Origin: Bin5 sp963662575
GTDB taxonomy: Bacteria > Chloroflexota > Anaerolineae > Caldilineales > Caldilineaceae
DNA: 64,000 bases
Reading direction: 5' to 3'
Assembly: GCA_963662575.1 (NCBI GenBank)
Contig: OY759723.1
Span: 3,162,001 to 3,226,000, forward strand
A program made the position numbers and the translations under genes. Below, piece after piece: positions 34,976 through 44,068 of the stretch. Under the pieces are notes generated by a model. The model was not told where the DNA came from. It made no database searches and saw nothing but the letters and a program-made list of their open reading frames with translations. How positions within the stretch are numbered: position 1 is the first letter of the stretch; the number at the start of each line of letters is the position of its first letter.

Positions 34976-35893
34976 TTACGATTCTGAGACTTGCCTCTGC
35001 ACGACCAAACGTTCCAACAAGGAGATGACGAGGAAAAAGACCATGCCGGTGAGTGAAGCAAACAGAATCGAGGCCCACAGCTTTTCCGGCCCGGTGGCGT
35101 AGTACTGGTTGAAGTTGAGGATCACCCGGCCCAGGCCGTCGGCGATGCCGCTGGGCAGTTCCCCGATGATTGCGCCGACTACGCTGGCCGTGGCCGAAAC
35201 CTTGAGTGCCGTAAATATGTAGGGCAGTGCAGCGGGGACCCGCAGCTTCCACAGAATGTCCCAGGACGAGGCCGCGTAGGAGTGCATCAATTCAACAGCG
35301 GTAGGCTCCGGCGACCGCAGACCCTGCAGCGTGTTGATCGTTACCGGGAAAAAGGTAAGATAAGCGGCGATCACCGCAACGGAGAACCAACTGCCTCCCA
35401 ACCAGATGACCACCATCGGCGCAATCGCCAGCAGAGGGACTGTCTGCGACGCCACCACATAGGGCAGAAGGCCCCGCTCCAACAGCCCCGAGTGAGCGAA
35501 GGCGACGCCAAGGACGAAGCCCAGTAATCCACCGATAAGGAAGCCGGCCACGGCTTCCTGAAGAGTAAACAGCGACGCCTGCAGTAGAATTGTCAGTAGG
35601 ATCGTGTCACTGCCCCGCCGCGGCGGCTGGAAAATCGTCTGCAGGATGTCCCACACGTGGGGCATGGCCCGATCGTCGGCGCGCACAGGCAACTTCAATT
35701 CGCACAAGCCAATAGTGCCGCATAGCGCGCCGACAGGCTTGCCGTCCTCCGCCTGAACAGGTACGGTTCCACGCAGGAAAGCGCCGCCCGGTGCGCCCAG
35801 CAGCTTATACGCCTCCCAGAAGATTGCCAGAAGCAAAATGATGACGACAAAATAGCCGATCGCGTTTAGCTTTGGAAGTCGGGGCAGCTTCAC
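34976..35893 (-). CDS. ABC transporter permease (second SsuC/ThiX-like subunit)
   Basis: A 305-residue permease with the conserved EAA loop (ELMHSYAASSWDILWKLRVPAALPYIFTAL) and a FTLQEAVAGFLIGGLLG segment, closely parallel to the permease at 30834. Like that one it has a long stretch between the first membrane helix and this segment (about residues 35-105, with two cysteines in GALCGTIGLCELK). Two different permeases with one ATPase and one binding protein suggest a heterodimeric channel. The GTG start overlaps the dihydropyrimidinase stop by 4 bp (GTGA), so it is translationally coupled to the catabolic gene. Confidence 0.87.
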   Translation of the reverse strand: MKLPRLPKLNAIGYFVVIILLLAIFWEAYKLLGAPGGAFLRGTVPVQAEDGKPVGALCGTIGLCELKLPVRADDRAMPHVWDILQTIFQPPRRGSDTILLTILLQASLFTLQEAVAGFLIGGLLGFVLGVAFAHSGLLERGLLPYVVASQTVPLLAIAPMVVIWLGGSWFSVAVIAAYLTFFPVTINTLQGLRSPEPTAVELMHSYAASSWDILWKLRVPAALPYIFTALKVSATASVVGAIIGELPSGIADGLGRVILNFNQYYATGPEKLWASILFASLTGMVFFLVISLLERLVVQRQVSES

Positions 35894-37296
35894 AGAACCT
35901 CCGCAAATGGCTTGCGATGCAAGAAGCGCCCCCCGCCACCGGCGCCCAACCAGCTGTCACCGTCCACGATCACTTGCCCGCGCAGAAGGACTTTCTCGGC
36001 CCAGCCGCGCACACGCATGCCCTCGTAAACGTTGTAATCGGTGTTCATATGATGCGTTGTCGCGGAGATCGTGTGTTCCCTATCTGCATCCCAGATGACG
36101 ATGTCTGCGTCGGAGCCGACCGCGATAGTGCCTTTGCGAGGATATAGGCCGAAGATTTTGGCCGGGTTGGTGCTGGTAATCTCGACAAAGCGGTTGGCGC
36201 TATAGTGGCCGCCGCCCACGCCCGCATGCCACATCACCGGCATTCGGTCCTCGATGCCGGGCATGCCGTTTGGGATCTGGTGAAAGCCCTCCCGGCCCAA
36301 CTCCTTGCCGGCAATACGACCACTGACACCGCCTTCGTACCAGAATGGGCAGTGGTCAGTGGAGATCGCCTGCAGCCCGCCGTTCGCCAGTTCCTTCCAG
36401 AGGACGGCCGCATCCTTGGGCTGCCGTACCGGCGGCGAGCAGACATATTTGGCCCCTTCATAGCCGGGTCTGGCCAGATCCTCCTCAAAGACAAACAGAT
36501 ACTGAGTACAGGTTTCACCCATCACCGGGAATCCCTTGGCCCTCCCCAGTGCAATTTGCTCAACTGCCTCTTCGCAGGTCACATGCACGACGTACAGCGG
36601 CGCGCCGCTGATGCCCGAAAAGGCGACAGCCCGCCCGGTCGCCTCGGCTTCGGCCATGGCAGGATGCGCGGTGGCATGATACTTGGGTGCGGTCTTGCCT
36701 TCATCCAGCAGCCGTTTCGTCAAATCGGCGATAACATCGCCGTTCTCGGCGTGAACCATAACCAGCAGGCCGTGTTCAGCGGCTACCTGCATCGCGCGGA
36801 ACAGGGTTGTGTCGTCGACCTGGAAGAGCCCCTTGTAGGCCATGAACAGTTTGAGGCTGGTGATTCCCTCGTCCACGACCGATGGAATCTCGGCCATTAC
36901 GTCGTCGCGCAAGTCAGTGATGGCGACGTGAAAGCCGTAATCAATCGCCGCTTTGCCGGCAGCCTTGGCGTGCCAGGCGTCGATGCCTTCCTTGAGCGAG
37001 CCGCCCATGGGCTGAATGACAAAGTCGATGTGTGTTGTGGTTGCGCCGAAGGCCGCGGCGCGATGGCCGGTGAAGAAGTCGTCCGAGGAGACAGTACCGC
37101 CGAAGGGTAGCTCCAGATGTGTATGGACGTCGATGCCTCCGGGCAGGAGCAGCTTACCAGCCGCGTCGATCACCTCGGCGCCCTCTGTGGGCAGATCGAG
37201 CCCGATCAAGGCTATTTGTTCGTCCTCGATCAGTAGATCGGCCTGCACGCTGTCAGCAGCGGTGACGATAGTTCCGTTCTTGATCACTGTTGGCAT
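35890..37296 (-). CDS. hydA: Dihydropyrimidinase / D-hydantoinase
   Basis: A 468-residue cyclic amidohydrolase. Metal-site residues are H58 and H60 (IDVHTHLELPFGG), the carboxylated lysine K149 (SLKLFMAYKG, with Y154), H182 (VHAENGD), H238 (VVHVTCEEA) and D314 (STDHCPF). All match dihydropyrimidinase/hydantoinase, which opens 5,6-dihydropyrimidine or hydantoin rings to N-carbamoyl amino acids. ATG at 37296 with GGAG upstream is preferred over an earlier ATG-like frame start at 37347. The next upstream gene on the strand is a beta-ureidopropionase-like amidase that would take its product. No dihydropyrimidine dehydrogenase (PreTA) is present in the window. Confidence 0.92.
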   Translation of the reverse strand: MPTVIKNGTIVTAADSVQADLLIEDEQIALIGLDLPTEGAEVIDAAGKLLLPGGIDVHTHLELPFGGTVSSDDFFTGHRAAAFGATTTHIDFVIQPMGGSLKEGIDAWHAKAAGKAAIDYGFHVAITDLRDDVMAEIPSVVDEGITSLKLFMAYKGLFQVDDTTLFRAMQVAAEHGLLVMVHAENGDVIADLTKRLLDEGKTAPKYHATAHPAMAEAEATGRAVAFSGISGAPLYVVHVTCEEAVEQIALGRAKGFPVMGETCTQYLFVFEEDLARPGYEGAKYVCSPPVRQPKDAAVLWKELANGGLQAISTDHCPFWYEGGVSGRIAGKELGREGFHQIPNGMPGIEDRMPVMWHAGVGGGHYSANRFVEITSTNPAKIFGLYPRKGTIAVGSDADIVIWDADREHTISATTHHMNTDYNVYEGMRVRGWAEKVLLRGQVIVDGDSWLGAGGGGRFLHRKPFAEVL

Positions 37297-37374
37297 ATCG
37301 GGCTCCTGTATAACCAACCAGCCCAAGCTGGGTTCATCGTACAACAATTGCGTGTTACGCTCTGTCCAAGGCGA

Positions 37375-38247
37375 TCAGGCTGCCACGATCTTGTCGTACA
37401 TGTCGGGCCGCCGGTCGCGCAGGAACTGCCACGTGTCCCGCACTTCCTTGATCAGGTCCAGGTCCAGATCCCGCACGATCAACTCCTCCGCGTAGGGATC
37501 GCCCTGGCCGGGCAGGTCATTGCGCTCGCCGAGCGTGGTCACAAATTCGCCCCGCGGCGTGCAAAAGTAGCTCTGGCCGTAAAAGTCGTTGTCGCCCAGC
37601 TCTGCCTCCACGCCAACCCGATTGATCGTGCCGACGAAGTAGCCGTTGGCGATGGCGTGCCCCGTCTGTTCAATGCGCCACAGGTGCTGCGAAAGGCCGC
37701 GCGACGTGGCGGACGGAATGAAGACGATTTCGGCGCCGTTCAGCCCTAACATGCGCGCGCCCTCGGGAAAGTGGCGGTCATAGCAAATATAAACGCCCAC
37801 CTTGCCCACAGCCGTGTCGAAGACAGGATAGCCGAGATTCCCCGGGCGGAAGTAAAATTTTTCCCAGAAGCCTGGCAGGTGAGGCAGGTGTGTCTTGCGA
37901 TATTTGCCCAGGTAGCTGCCGTCGGCGTCGATCACGGCGGCCGTGTTGTAGTAGAGACCTGGCTGGTCCTCCTCATACAGGGGCGCGATCAGCACCATGT
38001 TCGTCTCGGCAGCCAGCTTCTGCATTCTCGCGGTGGTCGGGCCATCGGGGATGCGTTCGGCCATGCCGTACCAATGGGGGTCCTGCACCTGGCAAAAATA
38101 GGGCCCGTGGAAAAGCTCTTGGAAGCAGAAGACCTGCACGCCTTGTTCTGCCGCCTGGCGGGCGTACATTTCGTGCTTCTGAATCATGGTCTCCTGGTCG
38201 CCGCTCCACGAAGCCTGGAGCAGCGCACTGCGAACGATGCGGGACAT
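37375..38247 (-). CDS. Carbon-nitrogen hydrolase (beta-ureidopropionase / N-carbamoyl amidase-like)
   Basis: A 290-residue nitrilase-superfamily enzyme with the Glu-Lys-Cys triad: E44 (CFQELFHGPYF), K118 (GKYRKTHLPH) and C155 (VYICYDRHFPEGAR). The closest groups are beta-ureidopropionase and N-carbamoylputrescine amidase, which release CO2 and NH3 from N-carbamoyl amines. ATG at 38247 with AGGAGG eight bases upstream is the clear start. It lies 80 bp upstream of the dihydropyrimidinase gene, forming the two-step reductive-pyrimidine or hydantoin breakdown module. Confidence 0.9.
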   Translation of the reverse strand: MSRIVRSALLQASWSGDQETMIQKHEMYARQAAEQGVQVFCFQELFHGPYFCQVQDPHWYGMAERIPDGPTTARMQKLAAETNMVLIAPLYEEDQPGLYYNTAAVIDADGSYLGKYRKTHLPHLPGFWEKFYFRPGNLGYPVFDTAVGKVGVYICYDRHFPEGARMLGLNGAEIVFIPSATSRGLSQHLWRIEQTGHAIANGYFVGTINRVGVEAELGDNDFYGQSYFCTPRGEFVTTLGERNDLPGQGDPYAEELIVRDLDLDLIKEVRDTWQFLRDRRPDMYDKIVAA

Positions 38248-38369
38248 TGGCGGTCCTCCTGTCACTCTGGCGAACAAGTGAATTGCATAAGTCTGTCGCG
38301 TTTCAAGCCGGGCCAGGCCGTATCAACCGCCGCTGGCATTTGCCAAGCAGACATACGTAACACCAAGCT

Positions 38370-39197
38370 CTAGGCAAGTTCCTCAAGCATGTGGGCAAGC
38401 CCCAGCGAACGCAACTCCTGCACTACGTAACACAGAACAGCGTCCTCCATTGCCTGCGGATAGGCCACCTCCCACCGCTCGCAAATGGCTGGACCGCACT
38501 CACGCATGATTCGGGCCAGGCGCAACGGGAAGCGCGCCGCCTCTTCAAGTGGCAAATTGGTCAGTGCCGCAGCCTCCTCCACGCGCTCGCGGTGGTCGGA
38601 GAGCAGATAACTGTTCAGCGCCTTTACGCCCCGGTCTCGTCTGCGCCCGCTCGCCGCGCAGAGTACATCTGTGAGCAAGAAAAGGATGATCGAGTTGCCA
38701 GCAGCGCCGACGAGCTTTTCATCGCGGCCGACCACCACAGGCAGCATGGCGACGCAGCGCCAGAATTCGGGAACTGCCCTGTTCAGAAGCTCCACCGCCG
38801 CTTCCGGCGTGAGGTCTTCGCCCGGATAGGGCAGCCACACCAGCGCACTCTCTTCTTCGTATAGCACCCGCGTCTCGCCAGTGGTCACTTCGGCATGTTC
38901 ACCACTGTGCAACCAGACATCCAAACGCATTGCTTCGTCGGTCATGGCATTGATCATCTGACCGTCAAACATTGTGCGCACAAATACCAGAGGTCGGATC
39001 TGGCCCAACCAGTTTTCGATCTCCCCGCGAAACTCGTCGAGCGCGTTCTCATCGAGCAGCAAATGGGCATCCACGTCGCTCCACCGATCAGCCGTCTCTT
39101 TGCCGAAACTGCCGGCCAGCCATGCGGCGCGAATACGGGGATCGGCGTCGACTTTGGCGGCGAAAGCGTTGATGAAACAGTCCTGCGCGGTCGTCAT
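38370..39197 (-). CDS. Nucleotidyltransferase-domain protein (MNT/ANT-like)
   Basis: A 275-residue protein with the nucleotidyltransferase signature GSFGKETADRWSDVDAHLLL (GSxxx...DxD) at residues ~29-48. The rest is mostly helical, with a hydrophobic segment around 165-180. It resembles streptomycin/lincosamide nucleotidyltransferases in layout, but similarity beyond the motif is low, so calling it a resistance enzyme would be unjustified. Its start overlaps the stop of the Mo-hydroxylase large subunit by 4 bp (ATGA), which makes it part of that operon. A role in that pathway is unknown. Confidence 0.72.
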   Translation of the reverse strand: MTTAQDCFINAFAAKVDADPRIRAAWLAGSFGKETADRWSDVDAHLLLDENALDEFRGEIENWLGQIRPLVFVRTMFDGQMINAMTDEAMRLDVWLHSGEHAEVTTGETRVLYEEESALVWLPYPGEDLTPEAAVELLNRAVPEFWRCVAMLPVVVGRDEKLVGAAGNSIILFLLTDVLCAASGRRRDRGVKALNSYLLSDHRERVEEAAALTNLPLEEAARFPLRLARIMRECGPAICERWEVAYPQAMEDAVLCYVVQELRSLGLAHMLEELA

Positions 39198-41545
39198 ACC
39201 AGTTCTCTTGTTGAAGCCTCCGTCACCAGCTCAAAGAGCCGGTTGGGGCTGAGCGGAATCTCGCGCACTTCCAAACTAATATCGCGGAAGGCACTGTCCA
39301 GAGCCTGAGCGAAGAGTGCACCCACGGGGATGGCGCCGGCCTCACCCGCCCCCTTCACGCCCAGCGGATTCAGCGGCGACGGCGTCTCGATGTGATCGCT
39401 CAAGATGTTTGGTACATCGGAGGCGGTGGGTAACAGGTAGTCCATTAGCGAGGCGTTTTGAAGCGCGCCGTTGGTATCGAAATGGAGCTGCTCGTAGAAG
39501 GCATTGCCGATGCCCTGGGCCACGCCGCCCTGGATCTGGCCTTCGAGAATCAGCGGATTGATCATCTTGCCGCAGTCGTGAACGACGACGTACTTTTCGA
39601 TCTCAACCAGGAAAGTCTCAGGATCCACCTTTACAATCATGGCGTGAACGCCGGATGCGGTCGCGCCGCGCTCTGGACCGAAATATTCGGTGGCCTCCAG
39701 CCCCGGCTCGGTGCCCGGTTTGACCGCGCCCCGCATTGGGTTGGCGTCAGCCGCCAATTGGCCCAATGAAATCGACGTTTGAGGCACGCCCTTGACCCGT
39801 ACGCTACCGTCAATCAATTCCAGATCTTCTTCAGCGGCTTCAAGTTTTTCGCCCGCCAACTTCAAAATCTTAGCCCGAACTTTGGATGCTGCGGCATGCA
39901 TGGCGTTGCCGGCGACCACCGCGCCCCGGCTGGCGAATGTGCCCGCTCCCCAATAGAAGAGGTCAGTGTCGCCGGTGACGATGTGGACATCAGAGACGGC
40001 TACCCCGACCTGATCGGCTACGACTTGGGCAAAACTGGTGTAGTGGCCCTGGCCTTGCGTGCCCACGCCGGTAGCAACGCTCACTTGGCCGCTGGCCTCT
40101 ATAGTAACCCTGGCACCCTCGTACGGGCCGATACCTGTTCCCTCGATGTAGCTGACGACGGCGATGCCGACCCGCTCGCCGGCGGCTTCACGCCGCGGCT
40201 GCTCCTCGCGGATGAACTCCTGATAGCCGATCAGTTCCAGCGCTCGATCAAGAGCGGGCTCGTAGTTACCGCTGTCGTAAACCAACTGAGTGAAGTCCTG
40301 AAAGATGATCTCGTTATTGTAAGGGAACTGCTCTGGGCGGATGAAGTTGTGGCGACGAATCGCCATGCGGTCAATGTCCAGCTCTTTGGCAGCGATGTCC
40401 AGCAGCCGCTCCATCACGAAGACGCCGTGCTGGCGACCTGCGCCGCGGTAGGGCGTGACGATCGGCTTGTTGGTGAAGACGCTGGTGAACTCGGAGTGGT
40501 AATTGGGCACGACATAGGGGCCGAGAAGGGTACACTGGCTGCTGACGGGAAGCGTGAGCCCATACGGCGCGTAGGCGCCGGCGTCATGGAGGAATATGTC
40601 CTTCACGCCCAGAACTGTGCCATCATTCTTGAGGGCTATAGCGGCGTCGTGTACTTGTCCCCGTTCCTGGGTCGTAGCGTAAAAGTTCTCCTCTCGATCC
40701 TCGATCCACTTGAGCGGGCGGCTTAATTGCAAAGTTGCCCAGGCGAGCAAGACCTCTTCGGGGTAGAACATCATGATTTTGGGGCCGAAACCACCGCCAA
40801 TGAAGGGGGCGATTACCCGCACCTGGTGTTCCGAAAGCCCCAGCATTGCCGCAAGGCCGTTGCGGATGGCGATGGGGGCCTGGGTCGTGTCCCAGATCGT
40901 CAGGTGCTGGGTTTTGTCATCCCAACTGGCGACGATGCCGCGGTTTTCCATCGCCGCGGCCGTGCCGCGATCGTAGTGCAATCTGCGGCGAATGATCAGA
41001 TCGGCCTCGGCCTCGGCACGCGTCCAGTCGCCTTTGGTCTGGGTCATGCGTGCATTGAGGTTGTGCCCCAGATCATCGTGGACAAGGGGCGCGGCACTGT
41101 TTAGTGCAACTTCCAGATCGACCACTGCATCCATTGGTTCGTAATCGACGAAAATCTCTTCAAGCGCGTCTTCGGCAAGATAGCGGCTCTCGGCAACGAC
41201 CATCACAACTGCCTCGCCAGCGTGGCGTATCTTCTCCTTTGCCAGGGGTACCTGCGTGCGTGGGTGAAACTCGAGTTGCTCCACCGGCGGGGGAGGCACC
41301 AAGAGCGGTCCCGGCTGCCAAAACTCTCCCAGGTCTTCGGCCGTGTAGACGGCGACGACGCCCTGGCGTTCCCTGGCGGCGCCCATGTCGATTGAGCGGA
41401 TGCGGGCGTGGGCCAGGTCGCTGCGCAGGAAGGCCACGTGCAACATGCCTGCCAGTTGCACATCATCGGTGAATAGCGCGCGTCCAGTCAGCAGTCGCGG
41501 ATCTTCGTTGCGCTTTATCGGCTGGCCAAATTGGCGTGTGGACAT
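39194..41545 (-). CDS. Molybdenum hydroxylase, molybdopterin-binding large subunit (xanthine dehydrogenase/CoxL family)
   Basis: A 783-residue large subunit. It has the N-terminal GQPIKRNEDPRLLTGRALFTDD entry, molybdopterin-contact segments FIGGGFGPKI, TPYRGAGRQHGVF and GVGTQGQGHYTSFAQVVAD, and the catalytic Glu E735 in GVKGAGEAGAIP. The AYxCSFR loop of form I CO dehydrogenase is absent (PYRGAGR instead), so this is an aldehyde- or N-heterocycle hydroxylase, not CODH. Partners are the FAD subunit at 44566 and the 2Fe-2S subunit at 44069. It lies amid cyclic-amide hydrolases, suggesting an N-heterocyclic substrate. Confidence 0.88.
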   Translation of the reverse strand: MSTRQFGQPIKRNEDPRLLTGRALFTDDVQLAGMLHVAFLRSDLAHARIRSIDMGAARERQGVVAVYTAEDLGEFWQPGPLLVPPPPVEQLEFHPRTQVPLAKEKIRHAGEAVVMVVAESRYLAEDALEEIFVDYEPMDAVVDLEVALNSAAPLVHDDLGHNLNARMTQTKGDWTRAEAEADLIIRRRLHYDRGTAAAMENRGIVASWDDKTQHLTIWDTTQAPIAIRNGLAAMLGLSEHQVRVIAPFIGGGFGPKIMMFYPEEVLLAWATLQLSRPLKWIEDREENFYATTQERGQVHDAAIALKNDGTVLGVKDIFLHDAGAYAPYGLTLPVSSQCTLLGPYVVPNYHSEFTSVFTNKPIVTPYRGAGRQHGVFVMERLLDIAAKELDIDRMAIRRHNFIRPEQFPYNNEIIFQDFTQLVYDSGNYEPALDRALELIGYQEFIREEQPRREAAGERVGIAVVSYIEGTGIGPYEGARVTIEASGQVSVATGVGTQGQGHYTSFAQVVADQVGVAVSDVHIVTGDTDLFYWGAGTFASRGAVVAGNAMHAAASKVRAKILKLAGEKLEAAEEDLELIDGSVRVKGVPQTSISLGQLAADANPMRGAVKPGTEPGLEATEYFGPERGATASGVHAMIVKVDPETFLVEIEKYVVVHDCGKMINPLILEGQIQGGVAQGIGNAFYEQLHFDTNGALQNASLMDYLLPTASDVPNILSDHIETPSPLNPLGVKGAGEAGAIPVGALFAQALDSAFRDISLEVREIPLSPNRLFELVTEASTRELV

Positions 41546-41699
41546 GTCTTAGCGAATCGTTTCTGACGGAGATTGACTACACGCGTTGCCAGGTGGGCAA
41601 GCGTGAATGGGACGAGTGCCCCTCTTTGTCTTCCTCAATTGAGAGTTGCAATCGCATCAAGTTGGGCCACGCGCCACATAGGACTGCTTCCCTGGTTCC

Positions 41700-43052
41700 T
41701 CAGCCCTTTGCCGGCACAGTGCCAGTCTCCGGCAACTCCTGTAGCGTCTCCGACTCTTCCCCTGCGGACTCCTGCAACCAGCCGCCCAACCCCAACGCCA
41801 CTGGATACAGCGCTGCGCACAGCAAGAAAGTGAACAAAGCGGTCAACAGGTGGTCGAGCACCGTAAAGGGAGGCAAATATTGGAGCAAGAAGAAAGCAAT
41901 CGTCGGTTGGGCGACTAGCGTGTAGCCAACCATAAATGCGCCAGCGGCCGCGAGCCTGAACTGCCAGTCTCTGGTTTTGAAGCCGAACCGCGCCATCCAC
42001 TGGCAAGTCAGGTCCAGTAGCAGCGCGCCAAGGATGAAGACCAGGGTCATTCTGGGAGGGGCGCCGCTGACGACTTCGGCAAATGCAGTGACAGCGCTCC
42101 GCAACCCAAAGTAGAACAGCGCCAGGATGGTCGCAGTCCAAGGGCCTGGCACGATCCGTCTTGCCATGATCAGCAGCACAAAAGAAGAGACGCCGATAAT
42201 GGTCGGATAGAGCCAGACAGGGCGTTGGGCCACCAATCTAGCTACGACATCGATTTCCCACTCAATCGTAGCGATCGCGGCAAACAGGAGTAGCCCCATG
42301 GAGATGTAGAATAATTTGACTAAGTCGAGCCAGTCTGTTCTGGAGGCGACGGCACTGATTCGGTGCCAGGTCAAATCGGGACGGCGGCTGTCCAGCGCGG
42401 AACTACGTATCGGGGAGCTGGATGGCTCTGGAGAACGCTTCCCCTTGGTCTCCCTCGTCGAGCCGCGCAACAAAAGGCCGATGGCCGAGATGGAAAGGGA
42501 CGTTGCCGCCACCGCCAGGAACACATGGGGAGCGCTCCAAGCGGTCAGATCAACTCCATAGAGTTCGTGCCATATGGCGTCGCCGGGGATGGAGAGCAGA
42601 CCGTATCCGGCAATCAACACAACTGCCCCAACATATGGATTGCGCCGCACCCACAGGCGCGGATCCTTTATACCCAGTCGCAAGCTGTTACGGGCTAGTG
42701 CTATCAACCCTCCCAAGGCGACGACGAATGCAAGCAAGAAACCTCCATACAGCATCAGATGGGGAGGCCAGAGGAAATCTTCTCCTCCAGGAACGATTCC
42801 TGTCACGACGTGCTCGCTGGCATCCCAGTAACCACCGAAACTGATGAGAAGAGAGCCAACACCAATCAGTAGCGCGAGAGTATAAGACAAACGTTTCGAG
42901 ATAGAAGCAGCCTTGTTTTTCTGGACAGCCGCGGCCGACCCGTTGGCGGCGGCCTGTCGAATGGGCGACAAATAGAGCCACCATGCCAGAAACACCAAAA
43001 TGCCAATGACTAGCGCTGAAAACATTAAGCCCTGCAGAAACAAAGAATTCAC
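41700..43052 (-). CDS. Polytopic membrane protein with duplicated DxxxH...PH motifs, function unknown
   Basis: A 450-residue protein with about ten membrane segments. Two related motifs occur in its first half: D77-ASE-H81 followed by D92 and PPH98, and D158-AIW-H162 followed by D168 and PH176. This suggests an internal duplication with potential metal- or haem-binding histidines. I do not recognise a characterised family. It lies between the 2Fe-2S and Mo-binding subunit genes of the hydroxylase. The GTG start (43052-43050) sits inside the 5-bp target duplication of an IS982 element; before the insertion it overlapped the coxS-type gene's stop by one base. The insertion removed its natural ribosome-binding site. 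Confidence 0.7.
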   Translation of the reverse strand: MNSLFLQGLMFSALVIGILVFLAWWLYLSPIRQAAANGSAAAVQKNKAASISKRLSYTLALLIGVGSLLISFGGYWDASEHVVTGIVPGGEDFLWPPHLMLYGGFLLAFVVALGGLIALARNSLRLGIKDPRLWVRRNPYVGAVVLIAGYGLLSIPGDAIWHELYGVDLTAWSAPHVFLAVAATSLSISAIGLLLRGSTRETKGKRSPEPSSSPIRSSALDSRRPDLTWHRISAVASRTDWLDLVKLFYISMGLLLFAAIATIEWEIDVVARLVAQRPVWLYPTIIGVSSFVLLIMARRIVPGPWTATILALFYFGLRSAVTAFAEVVSGAPPRMTLVFILGALLLDLTCQWMARFGFKTRDWQFRLAAAGAFMVGYTLVAQPTIAFFLLQYLPPFTVLDHLLTALFTFLLCAALYPVALGLGGWLQESAGEESETLQELPETGTVPAKG

Positions 43053-43054
43053 TA

Positions 43055-44066
43055 GGGCCTTATGCTAGTTGGGAAAGGCCAGTTGCTTGATTTGCAGATA
43101 GTCAGGTACGCCCAAGAGGCGGTTGATATAAATGCAGAGGGTATGTGCGGTCAATTTCGTGTATAAGCGTGCACAAAGGCCTGTGAGCGTGTGAGCGTGG
43201 TTGGTTTCAATCGAGAACTGTGCGTTGAGTTGACTGGTGACTGTTTCGATGATTTGGCGGACCGAGTCGTAGAGGCGAGCGACGTGTGCCGGAATCTGTT
43301 TTTTCTGGTTTTTGCGCGGCTTGGTGAGCAGACGGATGCGATTGTATTGCCAGAGTTCCTCAGCTGCCGGTTTACTTACGTAGGCCTTGTCGCCGATGAC
43401 GATGCGGCTGTCGTGTTCTGCAAGGAGTTCGCGACCGATAGCCAAGTCGCGTTCGTTAGCCGAAGCTAACTCGAAGTCGATAATGAGGCCACCCATCGTG
43501 ATCAGCATATGCAGCTTGAAACCGAAGATCATCATCTTTTTGGAGGGAACGGGCCCATAATCGGCCCCCCAATCGGACCATTTGGCGCGCGCTTGTGGCG
43601 CCAGATGGAATTGAACCACTGGAATGGGCAGGCTATCGATTACACAATGTGCGTCCCAGTAGAGCTCCATCCTGGCCAACATCATGCGCCGCATCTCATT
43701 GATGACCCCCATCAAGTTACGTCGCCGCCGATTGAAACGGCTCTGCTCCGGCAAAATCGGAAACTTATCCCGATGTGCCTGCATATGATTGAGTAACTCT
43801 GTTTCCACATCCCATCCCAAACATTCGCCGATGAGACATATCGCAATCAATTCACTGTCGCTACACTCAGGCTCCGGCCCCGGTCGTCTCAGCTGTCCTT
43901 CCAGTTCCTTGTACATGTCGTCAACGAGCACATACACGCATAGACAGAAGTCGTCAAAGTGGGCTATCATTCGATTGGTCCTCCTGGTGAGCTACCTTGG
44001 TTGGTCGAGACTTCCAAAGTTATCTCACCAGGGGACTTTTTTCAAACGCTAACTAGCATAAGGCCC
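43055..44066 (-). mobile_element. IS982-family insertion sequence (1012 bp)
   Basis: Terminal inverted repeats GGGCCTTATGCTAGTT (43055-43070) and AACTAGCATAAGGCCC (44051-44066) bound a complete transposase gene. The flanks carry a 5-bp direct repeat CACTA (43050-43054 and 44067-44071). Ends and coding sequence look intact, so the insertion is probably recent. It sits exactly between two genes of the Mo-hydroxylase operon, at their stop/start overlap. Confidence 0.88.
43065..43970 (-). CDS. IS982 family transposase
   Basis: A 301-residue DDE transposase filling the insertion sequence. Candidate catalytic residues are D112 (CVIDSLPIPV), D194 (VIGDKAYVSK) and E242 (IIETVTSQL). The C-terminal LTAHTLCIYINRLLG end is characteristic of the IS982 family. 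Length and motifs are complete, so it may be active. Confidence 0.92.
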   Translation of the reverse strand: MIAHFDDFCLCVYVLVDDMYKELEGQLRRPGPEPECSDSELIAICLIGECLGWDVETELLNHMQAHRDKFPILPEQSRFNRRRRNLMGVINEMRRMMLARMELYWDAHCVIDSLPIPVVQFHLAPQARAKWSDWGADYGPVPSKKMMIFGFKLHMLITMGGLIIDFELASANERDLAIGRELLAEHDSRIVIGDKAYVSKPAAEELWQYNRIRLLTKPRKNQKKQIPAHVARLYDSVRQIIETVTSQLNAQFSIETNHAHTLTGLCARLYTKLTAHTLCIYINRLLGVPDYLQIKQLAFPN

Positions 44067-44068
44067 CA

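Noticed and set aside
36205..37110. A 301-codon frame antisense to dihydropyrimidinase, and similar long antisense frames at 29897-30889 and 39779-40726
   Set aside because: All lie fully inside well-recognised genes on the other strand and have no family features.
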